DNA from: Chrysomallon squamiferum
Lineage: Eukaryota > Mollusca > Gastropoda > Neomphalida > Peltospiridae
NCBI GenBank assembly: GCA_012295275.1
Contig: CM022667.1
Location: 2,643,001-2,707,000 of the forward strand
Direction of reading: 5' to 3'
DNA length: 64,000 nucleotides
The position numbers and the translations under genes are program-made. The notes beneath the pieces are model-generated. The model saw nothing but the letters and a program-made list of their open reading frames with translations. It did not search any database and was not told the DNA's origin. Below, in pieces: positions 54,201-64,000 of the stretch (positions are counted from its first letter, which is position 1; each line of letters begins with the position of its first letter).

Positions 54201-54619
54201 AAATGTCCTCATGTTTTACACTCAGTTACTCTTCTTACAATAATTCTCTTTTTTATTTGTTTCTTTCCACTTTTATAATATGTATGAATTTAAAAAGTAT
54301 CTTGATTTTTATTCCATTCGTTCACATAAATGAAGAGTTTCAGCATAATTGTTCTGCTTATTTATTTTTTTTTTTTTTTTTTAAATTTTTATTTTATCTT
54401 TTTAACATTTTTTTATTTTTATTTTTATGAACAGTTAAACTTACCTCCTGAGATGGTATCTGGATCTGTAATCTCAGTTATCTCCCCTGATCCATTAACA
54501 TGAAGCTGGATTATTTCTGGTTGTTGGGTGGAACATCCTTCATTCTTATGTCCCATGAACACATCAATGTTATTGAAAGCTCCCTGGCAGTTACCACAGA
54601 TAAATGTATCAAGTGGCAT
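44012..54619 (-). CDS. Multi-C2H2 zinc-finger transcription factor (ZFP64-like N-terminus), 15 coding exons
   Basis: The exons, in transcript order, are 54619-54445, 54044-53844, 53054-52959, 52339-52208, 51591-51121, 50577-50338, 49811-49610, 49266-48264, 47767-47548, 47121-47006, 46667-46388, 45959-45623, 45396-45321, 45038-44944 and 44329-44012. All have GT/AG borders and matching phases, giving about 1320 residues. The N-terminal finger CGNCQGAFNNIDVFMGHKNEGC closely resembles ZFP64. An AT-hook (GRPRKG) lies near residue 131. I count about 19 C2H2 or C2HC fingers in clusters: near 160-180, 325-530, 825-935, and a block of six near 957-1120. Acidic, Ser/Asn-rich linkers fill residues 202-320 and 540-790. 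The C-terminus has four 10-residue GQMV repeats. It is probably a nuclear DNA-binding regulator; targets are unknown. The largest exon carries a one-base frame break (48744-48801). At 1320 aa it is about twice vertebrate ZFP64, so orthology is not claimed. Confidence 0.88.
44168..44299 (-). repeat. 30-bp coding repeat, four 10-residue GQMV units
   Basis: Within the last exon the protein reads NGQMVAVQAN, NGQMVTLQAN, TGQMVAVQAD and DGQMVVVDPE in succession. The DNA repeats with a 30-bp period, consistent with slippage or recombination in the C-terminal tail. Confidence 0.85.
48150..48197. repeat. (CA)n microsatellite in a zinc-finger gene intron
   Basis: A nearly pure CA run lies just downstream (in transcript sense) of the largest exon. 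Confidence 0.9.
49410..49640 (-). repeat. Tandem copies of an exon end and splice donor
   Basis: The true exon end (CAGAAACACAGAGTC to the donor GTAAGT at 49609) is followed by a copy about 100 bp on (ccagaaacacagac to gttagtaatcttac) and a weaker third copy. Both copies have damaged donors. Confidence 0.65.
51636..51880. repeat. Intronic tandem repeat, units about 70-105 bp
   Basis: The phrase cttcactgtcagggtaac recurs at 51636, 51741 and 51809, alternating with gttctgtcactagatattt. It lies in the intron between coding exons 4 and 5 of the zinc-finger gene. Confidence 0.85.
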
Positions 54620-54636
54620 TTTCCTGAAGGTGCTGA

Positions 54637-54672
<36 letters not shown>

Positions 54673-55054
54673 GAATGAGCTATAATTTGTTGATAAAAAG
54701 ATAAATAAAAATACAAAAAAATCCTAGTGAGTTGATTAAAAACTTCTGACAAAGTTGCATTTACAGTTTTGTTGTTTCCCATGCTCTTAAAAAGAAATCA
54801 GATAAAAAAATAAATACACACACACACACACAAATAAAATATATATATTTTTAATTTATATATATATATATATATATAAAATAAGAAACAAAACCAATGG
54901 TTACCTAACCATCAAACTATACCACTTACCAGTCAACCAACCAAACTTGACACAAATCGTTAAGCACTGAAATTACATTCCTGTCCGAACATCAGATACC
55001 CATCTTTCAGATAGCTTTACCATAAAATACCATTCAAGTTTGATATAAAGTGTG

Positions 55055-55124
55055 CAGTGGCAAACCCTGTTTGAGTGGTACCCAGGGCACACACCGCACT
55101 TGCCATGCCTGGGGTATGCCACTG
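55055..55124. mobile_element. Short foldback/MITE-like element
   Basis: About 70 bp run from CAGTGGCAAACCC to the inverse of CAGTGGCATACCC, with further self-complementary arms inside (acccaggg and cctggggt). CAG-starting ends are typical of hAT-type elements. No 8-bp target duplication is visible in the flanks, so it may be an old copy. Confidence 0.4.
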
Positions 55125-55356
55125 GACCTCATAGGCATCAAGAAATACCAAATACAATTCCAGGGAATGTGTACAGAAAATTTCATTCTTTTTTTCTATT
55201 TCTGAGCAATGTGTATTTGCTTTTTTTTTTTAATTAAGATCAATTAATTTTAAAGTTAAATCCTGGATTTAAAATTAAATTAAAGATTTATATTTGTGGA
55301 TGAAGAAGAATATAAATCATACTGACAATACCTTTGATTTATTACTATTATTACAT

Positions 55357-55407
<51 letters not shown>

Positions 55408-55408
55408 T
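55357..55408. repeat. (TTTA)n microsatellite
   Basis: About 13 units of TTTA in the upstream intron or flank of the zinc-finger gene. Confidence 0.9.
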
Positions 55409-55622
55409 GTCACTATTGTTTCTTATTTATCTTAGCACCAACATTATTTAATGTATTCGTTCAAAAATTAATTTATAAAATTTAGGATGTTAATGCTAGG
55501 TTCTCCTAATGTTTAATTTTATGCAGGTATATTGCATGAGAAAGGTAAGAAAGTGCGTGTGGAAACACCGTTGGCATATGTAGCAGCCGACAAGAGGGGG
55601 AAATAGAAACAAATGAAAGCTT

Positions 55623-56023
55623 CCGGAAGTTGTTTTCTTTAACCGCTGTGTCGTAGTTACAATAAACTGAATAACATCGTTACATTAGATTTATATTTAA
55701 GAAATGTCCAAAATACTGATTTTAGCCGCCTTCAAACATAATTTTTTTTTGCAATAATGTCATATTTATAACGTTTCTAATCATATGTAACTGAATGCGA
55801 AACCAAAACAACATATGCAACTGGAGCTAAATTTACGGAACTAAAAAATTCTTACTGACATTTCAACAAATATTTCACAATAAATGGTGTGCAATCATTT
55901 ATATTTACCCTTCACAGCAAGATGTGCTTTATGCAGATATTACTATATAGAAACGTCTGTAAATTGGCATTTTTCAATTGCGGCTACAAAATGGCGGACG
56001 AAATTTCTGCATCAGTGACGTCA
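55623..56023 (-). promoter_or_regulatory. Probable promoter region of the zinc-finger gene
   Basis: The first coding exon is spliced (acceptor tttcag at 54633), so a non-coding exon lies upstream. This stretch is richer in CpG than its surroundings. It has an ETS-type CCGGAAGT (55623-55630), a YY1-type CCGCCATTTTG on the minus strand (55987-55997) and a perfect CRE, TGACGTCA (56016-56023). A possible donor, TCA|GTAAGA, lies at about 55855 on the minus strand. These are motif matches only. Confidence 0.45.
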
Positions 56024-56550
56024 CAGATGTTAGTCGTTATTTCCCTCACATTAGAGTTGCACACCATTATTATTATTTTTACACATATTTATTTTTATTT
56101 ATTTACTGGGTTTTTTAAATGCATTAAAAATAATCAGTATTAAGTACATACGAAAAATAAATGGTTTATTTATTATTTATTTTTGCTATTATAATATTTC
56201 TATTTATTTCGTGGACCTATGATGGTGCTAAATACATTTTATATAATTCTTATTGACTGAACGCTTTATTTGTCTTGATAACATCTTTTTTATGAAAATA
56301 ATATTTAACTTGAAACATTAAATTTTAAGCAGATGGTAATATTCTTTATTTCTTTTATACTTCGCGATTATCATTTGTTTAATTATGTTATAATCTTCAC
56401 ACATCTTTTTTTAATGGCTTTATATTGTAATAGACTGAAATTTATGTTAGAAATAAAATCGAGAACTGGTGATCAACAACTCTTTGATTTCGTTTCTGAT
56501 TTCGCCAAGTTCGTCCGTCTTTGGATATAAATACGACGTCAATCATTGTT

Positions 56551-57240
56551 TGACGTCACTTAGAAACAGACTACAAACAGATGCGATGGATGAAAAGTGA
56601 ACATCTTTCCTGCTCTTTCAAGAAAACTTAAGTTACTTTAATTTTCAGTTTCTACATTTTTTGTTAGATTAATTTAACATCTGCAAAGTACAATATCAAC
56701 TTAAAACAAAGAATTATCGCAAATAATTAATGAAATCCACTTCACTGGGTTTATATAAATATATAGATGTCTGAATCGACTAAATAGTGACGTAACAGTC
56801 GCATGATTAACATTACGACAGCTTTCAATATAATAAAGAAGCTTTATATGACGGAGGACCTTGCTAACTGTGTTCTTAAAGAATGTTTTCTTCCGTTCGA
56901 AACAGGGAACAAAGAGTTGGACGTTGTTTGTTCCATTTTAAACTGCAGAAACACTTCTGTCGTTTTTCCACTGAATATGGAAAGAGTGCCACTTTTTGCT
57001 ATCGTTGATCAGAGTGTTTACAGTTGATGTTTGCAAACGTCAAAGATTACACATCGGAACTAAATAGTTCTTAAATAGAAACGTGTATTAATTTTGTAAA
57101 TGAAAACCTGTTTTAAAATCGTCTTTTAACGTCTACACACTAATAAAACAACTTTTAACAACACACTGTGTGTTAAGAAGATCCCTCGAGTTCGTCGCGC
57201 TTAAAACCTGTCACGTGTTAATCAGCTGACCGTTACGTCA
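56551..57240. promoter_or_regulatory. Cluster of CRE/ATF-like and E-box sites
   Basis: A second perfect TGACGTCA lies at 56551-56558, with CGACGTCA beside it (56534-56541). TGACGTAA is at 56788-56795, CACGTG at 57212-57217, CAGCTG near 57224 and TTACGTCA at 57233-57240. The interval separates two divergent genes, so it could serve either. Confidence 0.35.
56803..57027 (+). CDS. Possible small ORF, 74 aa, unidentified
   Basis: The peptide runs from MINITTAFNIIKKLY to FAIVDQSVYS. It has mixed composition with four Cys and no low-complexity sequence, and the DNA is less AT-biased than its flanks. There is no domain I recognise, no clear signal peptide, and no evident exon partners. It lies between two divergent genes in promoter-like DNA, so chance or a 5'-UTR element remains likely. 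Confidence 0.2.
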   Translation: MINITTAFNIIKKLYMTEDLANCVLKECFLPFETGNKELDVVCSILNCRNTSVVFPLNMERVPLFAIVDQSVYS

Positions 57241-57428
57241 TTATTTAGTTCGGTTCAAACATATCCAAAGATTTCCGATTTTATGATAGGGGTCTTGGGT
57301 TTCTTCTTACAGCGTGTGTCTGTGTATATATGCACGACTAAATGGTACTTTTTATGTACCAGCGAACTCGAAAATTACCGAAGTGAAGGAATGTTAAGCC
57401 AGAGTTAGTGATAAATGAGTATAATAGC

Positions 57429-57436
<8 letters not shown>

Positions 57437-57514
<78 letters not shown>
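57437..57514. repeat. (AAAT)n(AAT)n microsatellite
   Basis: Simple sequence with two phases, AAAT then AAT. Confidence 0.9.
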
Positions 57515-57515
<1 letters not shown>

Positions 57516-57639
57516 TTTACGATATAATTCAATCTCTGGCGAAGAACCAGCGATATTCGTCCAAAAGTCCGTCTGAGCTGTTCTCCGCTATAGGATAATC
57601 GGGTAACATGCTACATGTTTATGTATGTGTGCGTATGTA

Positions 57640-57690
<51 letters not shown>

Positions 57691-58149
57691 ACACACTATA
57701 CATTTGACTAATTCTTGTTAAAGGAACATATTATTTACATTAGATGTCTGAATATATCATATTATAAACAAAACCAAAATATCTATATATTTTGATAACA
57801 ACAAAAGATGAACTGATACCAGGGGACGTTTGCCGCAGTAAATAATTAATAGAACGACGCATTTTCGCAGCAATGTTTCCTTGTTATTAATAATGCCGTG
57901 GTCATCAGCGATAATGTCAGCATTCTGGTACACGCCGTGGTTTGGGAATTAACAACACCAGTAACGGCATCTAAACAGCGTAAAGTCGATCAGTTTTGTT
58001 CGTCTGCCATTTCTTTTAATTACGTTTTCATTTAACAAAACTATTCTGCCGTGGACAAGATTAAAAATTAACGAAGAGGAGAAATATGAAGCATAAATAA
58101 AAAAAAAAAAAAAAACAAACAAACAACATAAAGTGTTCCTTTACTTCTC

Positions 58150-58197
58150 ATGGAAAAGGTTTGTTTTGTTAGCGGTTAGATGAGTGGTATGCCGTGA
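58150..58197 (+). promoter_or_regulatory. Two consecutive uORFs in front of the channel start codon
   Basis: The first uORF (58150-58179) is MEKVCFVSG and stops immediately before the second uORF ATG. The second (58180-58197) is MSGMP; its TGA overlaps the main ATG as TGATG. This fits termination-reinitiation control if the region is in the mature 5' UTR. Confidence 0.5.
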
Positions 58198-59119
58198 TGG
58201 CGAGCGAGGAAAAAGAAGAAAAACCGTCTTTTCCTAGTGTTAAAGATTTCGCGCTCGATTTCAGCGCTCATGGATGTAAGAACGTGGCCTCACCAAGCAG
58301 ATCGAAACTAGCGAGGTATTTATGTGTTATCTACAGTTTAGTGTTAGCTTAAACCTAGTACTGCTACTACTGCTGCTATTGCAGCTACTACTACTACTAC
58401 CGCTGCTATTACCACCACCACTGTTATCACTACTGTTATAATTATTACAGCTACTACTGTCACAACAAAAACCGCAACAACTACTACTACTTCCACTATT
58501 ACAACTACTACTACCGCTACTACTACTACTACTTTTACTACTACTATTACCACTACTACCACAGCTAGAACTAATACTATTACCACTACTACAGCCTTTG
58601 CTGCGGTTACTACTAAAAGTATTATTACTAAAACTATAACAACTACTAGAAGTATACTACAAACTTACTGCTATTATTATTACAACTACAAATTAGTCTA
58701 ATACAGAGCTACTGGTACCATTACTAACTATTCTTAGTGCTATTACTAATTACTACTACTACTACAACTATTAAATATGTTGCTTCTATTACTATTAAAT
58801 ATTAAAATGTATAAGTGATATTAACTATTAGCAGTGTTAATATTTATCTTTGACACCTATCGGCCAATATACTACACGTTTTTCTTTATTATTATAAATA
58901 CTAACGCTACTGTTATATGAAAGACAACAACAGTTACTACTATTACAACTACAACGGCTTCTCTGTATTACTTACTACTAATGATGATGATGATTATAAC
59001 TCTTTACATAATTATGTATAATTATATTTTCAAATGACGTAATATAGAAATTCGAAATGACCTCATGTAAATATAAAGATATAAAAAAATAGAAATTCAC
59101 TGTTTATTGTTCATTTATA

Positions 59120-59171
<52 letters not shown>

Positions 59172-60474
59172 AACACATATATATATATATATTGTTTGTT
59201 TATTTGTTTAAATTTATTTCTTTGTTATTTATTTTATTTTTTTAAATTTGTTTACTTGTTTCTTTATTTATTTCTTAATTTGTTTATTTATTTAATTTTT
59301 TGTTTATTATTTTTATTTTTATTTTTTTTTGTTTATTTATTTATTTATTTATTTATTTATTCCAGATTCGTCTGGTTCGTCTCCATCGTGGCGGTTACCG
59401 GACTGCTGATCGACTACATGCACAATGTCTATTCCGCTTACAGGCTGTATCCGATCCGGACACAAAACAAAGTGGAGCCGCGTGTACGGATGCCCATGCC
59501 GTCCGTGACGATCTGCAACATCAACCCCTTCGACGTATCTTCGTTCCCGTTCCCGGACGAATTGCGAAACATTCTCTCAAGCTACACGGCGATTGGTTCT
59601 CAGCTGGGTTCGAGTTTCAACGCCAGTGAGTCTCCGTACAAAGAGATTCTCAACACGTCGATTCAGGAGATTGTGAACTACACGACGCCGACGTCGTTTA
59701 TCTGCTTCTGCTCCATGGACGGCAACGCGAGCGAGTGCAAACGGATGGTTGTGGACACTAACACGCGGTTCGGGCAGTGCGTGACGTTTAACGCTTCCGG
59801 TGTGACTGTGCGCAAGACCGGACCTCACAGCGGGCTGAGATTTATCATTGATGTGAACCAGGCGGGCTATTTTGCTGGAGATTCTAATTTCGTCGGCGTA
59901 AAGGTAGTAGAAGAACTGCTATAACATGTATTTTGTGTGTTCCGGAAATATCCGAATTAGAAACAGAAGTGTATTAGATTCGTTTGAGAATATTCTCTGA
60001 CTTATAATATGACATCAGTGATTAAAAGATTAAAAGATTAAAGGTTATATTAAGTAGAAATTGTTTATTAGCCTCATTAGATTTTGGTGGTAATTCGATA
60101 AGCCATATTTAATACTCGCAGATAATTATAATTTAAAAAAAAAAGAAGAAAAGAATGTAACTATAACTATCTAATTTTGTGGTATGTTATATGATATAAA
60201 TTGTGTATTAATCTAAAATTACTTCTTCACATACTAGTGTTGTACAATTTGCTTCGACGTCTTCTTTGGCACTTTTTACTACACTGTTACCATGGTATTA
60301 CTAAGCTGTTATTTTCACAGCTTCTCCTTCATGAGCCCCACGAATACCCAGACGTCTACAGCAGCGGCGTGATTTTAAGCGCGGGTCAGACGTCGTACGT
60401 TGCCGTTCACAGAGTCGAGGTTGGTCGCACTTTGAGACAGACTTCTGGAAGGACAGACAGAGCGACATACAGAC

Positions 60475-60550
<76 letters not shown>

Positions 60551-61037
60551 TGAGCGAGAGAACGAATGAGTGGGAGAGTCACATTAGTTACAAATTATAA
60601 AAATATCCTCAACCGTCAGCATTCGCATCGAACGTCATAATCATCATCATCATGTCGCTTATCATTTTCATTATCATCATAAATGTTATATTTTCTCTTT
60701 CAGTACGCCTTTCTAGGCTTGCCGTACAAGGCGTTTGGAAAGAAACCTTGTGAAAATGTGGCTGGGAAGCAACTGGAATATTCTGATACTTACAGTCTCT
60801 CCGCCTGTATCAATGAATGTGTCACGAAACGGACAACTGTCGCGTGCAATTGCAGCGTAACTCCAAGCACAAGTATGACGTCCTGTTGATCTGAAAATAC
60901 GCAAATATGTCTTGTAACCTGCTTTGTACAGTAATATCATACTGGGACTGAATTTATTTGTTATTATGCTATTCTAAGTGCTGGATTAGAAAATTTAATT
61001 ATGTCAATATCTAATCATAAGATAAACATAATAAATG

Positions 61038-61088
<51 letters not shown>

Positions 61089-61401
61089 TACATACATACA
61101 TTAACGGTGTATAGACATTAACGTATATTTATTTATTTATTATTTTATTTATTGTTTTGCATTATATTTTTCGTTTTATATTATTTTATTATTTTCTTTT
61201 TATTTATGCAGTTTATTTGTTTATTTGTTCCTTTGATTGACTATTATAATTCAGCAAAATTATTTCCGTTTCTATTGTGATTATTTCCCTTAGCAGAAGA
61301 ATTTTTTTTTCTTTTTTCTTGCATGAGTTATTGCCCTTTCAGATTTTTCTGTTACAAGAGGTTGTTTACCTTTTTCTTTTGAGGCCGTTTTGTCCAAACA
61401 C

Positions 61402-61454
<53 letters not shown>

Positions 61455-61539
61455 GTGCGTGTGTGTGTTTATTTATTTACTTACTTTTAACGCTTCCTAA
61501 AATATGTAGAGGTCAACATTATAATAATAAACACACAAA

Positions 61540-61576
<37 letters not shown>

Positions 61577-61733
61577 AATAATAATAATAAAATACCTCTA
61601 ATTAAAACTGTTATATAAGCTTTATTTATTTATTTATTTGTTAGTGTGCTTGTTTATTCATTTATTTTGTGTTTTCATTTCTCTGAATTAAAGAACATTT
61701 ATACTAGAAAATATCTTTAAAGATGTAAAATTA

Positions 61734-61799
<66 letters not shown>

Positions 61800-61974
61800 G
61801 TTGAATGTTGACTAATGTTTTTAGCATTTATTTAATATAATTATTGATATTGTTATTTAAAATTTATCCTGAATAAAACTTTTTTTTTTCTTTTTTCAGG
61901 ATTTTCAGTTTGTTCTCTGGAACAATATTTAAGTTGTTTCAAGCCAAAATCTGGTATGACTGAATTTCATTTTT

Positions 61975-62032
<58 letters not shown>

Positions 62033-62330
62033 TCACTCTGACATACCTAGACACATATACACACACATAAACTCACATCCTCATAAATGAATATCGTTGT
62101 CAATCCAGATGACTTCTACAACGAAGCTGTCACTGGTGACGTCTGTCTTTGTCCTAGACCTTGCGGATTTGTTAAATATCAAGTGCAGGTTACTTCCGCT
62201 GTGTTTCCCTCCATAGTTGCTGCGGTCCTCCTCAAAGAAGCAAACATTATTTCATCAGCAGTAAAAGCAAGGTCATTATCTCTGTGTGTACGCGCGTGTA
62301 TGTTATTATTATTACTACAACTACTACTGC

Positions 62331-62373
<43 letters not shown>

Positions 62374-63462
62374 GTATCTTGGCATCTACGTTTTTAGGAA
62401 AAGTTAAACACACACAAGCACGCACGCACACACACACACACACACGCACGCAGACACGCAGATATATAAATATATATATAAAGATAAGAGAATATACACA
62501 TATAATATAAAGGTATTTCTTACTTTCTAACATATATGTATTGAAAAGGTAGACGTGGATAGCAAAGTCGTTTTTCTTTTTCTCTTTAGATCCGACTTTC
62601 TCGAAGTGAATATCTTCTATGAAAACATGCTCCTGGACCAAGTCGTTCACGTTCCAGAATATACCATCATGTCCATCTTAGGTACGCTCGATCTAGTGGA
62701 AACCAAATATCAGTTGTACCTTATCCATTGCAACAACAAGTCTATTAGAGAAAAAGCGAAAACATGAAAAAAAAAAAAAAACCATGTTTAGGATTACGTT
62801 TACAACCCATGTGACAGAATTTGCATAAACTCGATAATACAAGCATAGATATTTCCTATTAAGAGGAAACCATGTAACTAATAATATAGTTATGCAGTTA
62901 ATCGGAGATTCTAACGTCATCTATGTCATATTAATTCTAAGATTTATTATCATATAGAAATTGTATAATATTTAATATGACAACTGCATTTTACCACCAG
63001 AAATCTGCATGTTTGTCTTAGATGTCTCGTTTGAGTTTTCGTTTTCGTTTTCTGGTTTTTTAAATCGGTGCTTTATGGTAACCAGCTTAGTAAACACGCG
63101 CGGACACACACCTACACACACATACACACAGACACAAACACACAGACAGACACACACACACATATACGCACTGTTATGTCATTATTATGAACGTAGTACG
63201 ACACTGGAGATTGTTTTATCAACTTATTGCATGACACTGCTGTTTGTGTTTTTATCGACGTAGATGTAACGTTGGTGTTTGGTTTCTATCTTTGACAGGA
63301 ACAGTCGGGGGTCAGATGGGACTGTTTCTTGGAGCAAGTCTTTTAACTCTGGCAGAGCTCGGGGAATTCATTGTCCAAACGACTTTCAGTCTGGCTCGTT
63401 TTTTGAGAAAACGTTTTAGCGTCTTTCGCAAGAAAACGAAAACCATCGACATTAGCCACTGA
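58197..63462 (+). CDS. DEG/ENaC-family sodium channel subunit, eight exons
   Basis: The exons are 58197-58315, 59366-59903, 60321-60419, 60704-60872, 61900-61953, 62109-62271, 62590-62681 and 63299-63462. They join in frame to 465 residues. Residues 25-26 are the His-Gly gating motif (FSAHGCKNV). TM1 follows at about 41-62 (FVWFVSIVAVTGLLIDY). The extracellular loop has SVTICNINPFD, HEPHEYPDVY, and the Cys-rich VCSLEQYLSCF and CLCPRPCGFVKYQ segments. The pre-TM2 region is GTVGGQMGLFLGASLLTLAEL, cut here at the family's G-x-S selectivity filter GAS (423-425). The tail is short and basic. The family forms trimeric amiloride-sensitive Na+ channels at the plasma membrane; in molluscs some are gated by FMRFamide or acid, but the ligand cannot be read here. 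It is shorter than typical FaNaC. Poly(A) signal at 63601-63606. Confidence 0.92.
58355..58620. repeat. Imperfect (CTA)n trinucleotide region in channel intron 1
   Basis: CTA/CTG/CCA triplets dominate, and sparse continuation reaches about 58990. A Val-rich frame on the minus strand is an artefact. Confidence 0.85.
60477..60547. repeat. (AG)n tract just after a channel exon
   Basis: A pure AG run starts 58 bp after the donor of the third channel exon. Confidence 0.95.
61038..61082. repeat. (CA)n microsatellite in channel intron 4
   Basis: Simple sequence. Other GT, AAC/AAT, CA and TTA tracts in the later introns lie at 61406-61450, 61545-61590, 61736-61796, 61975-62027, 62324-62372 and 62404-62460. 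Confidence 0.9.

Positions 63463-64000
<538 letters not shown>

Noticed and set aside
55889-56143. Plus-strand ORF containing MADEISASVTSQ
   Set aside because: The ATGGCGGAC is better explained as a YY1-type promoter motif on the minus strand. The rest of the frame is AT-rich hydrophobic reading.
58344-58586. Val-rich minus-strand ORF
   Set aside because: Direct translation of the imperfect CTA trinucleotide repeat in a channel intron; the same holds for 17371-17595.

Overview
This is a window of AT-rich, CpG-poor, microsatellite-dense animal DNA with spliced genes. The gene content (an invertebrate-type DEG/ENaC channel, a HOIL-1/RBCK1-type RBR ubiquitin ligase, a large multi-C2H2 zinc-finger factor with a ZFP64-like N-terminus, FLYWCH zinc-finger remnants, and tandem secreted low-complexity proteins) fits a lophotrochozoan, most likely a mollusc. 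That placement is inference; nothing here fixes the species.

Layout. (1) 1-4900: the 3' end of an unidentified plus-strand gene whose terminal coding exon is 4334-4546. It is preceded by about 2 kb of degenerate tandem repeat that has copied the exon's own 3' splice site several times. (2) About 7.2-36.8 kb: eight tandem minus-strand copies of one small gene, with CDSs at 7754, 12127, 16717, 20717, 24740, 28944, 32452 and 35929. Each copy has a TATA promoter, a non-coding first exon, one coding exon and a 3'-UTR exon. The product is a secreted protein of 90-104 codons whose mature part is almost only Gly, Met and Tyr. Copies are spaced 3.5-4.6 kb apart and the spacers are paralogous too; several carry dead FLYWCH zinc-finger sequence. 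(3) 37.9-40.6 kb: the C-terminal RBR half of a plus-strand RBCK1-type ligase; its N-terminal exons are not recognisable in the window. (4) 41.1-41.6 kb: a decayed Tc1/mariner-type transposase. (5) 44.0-54.6 kb: a 15-coding-exon minus-strand zinc-finger gene of about 1320 aa, with one frame break in its largest exon. (6) 55.6-58.2 kb: a head-to-head promoter interval with ETS-, YY1-, CRE- and E-box-like sites. (7) 58.2-63.5 kb: a complete eight-exon plus-strand DEG/ENaC sodium-channel subunit of 465 aa with stacked upstream ORFs.

The most unusual part is the eight-gene array. The uncharged Gly/Met/Tyr composition suggests a structural or extracellular-matrix material, but I recognise no named family. 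In all eight copies the apparent C-terminal Cys-Glu lies beyond a strong splice donor, and splicing to the conserved 3' exon would itself assemble the stop codon. No RNA genes, CRISPR arrays or bacterial-type features were seen.
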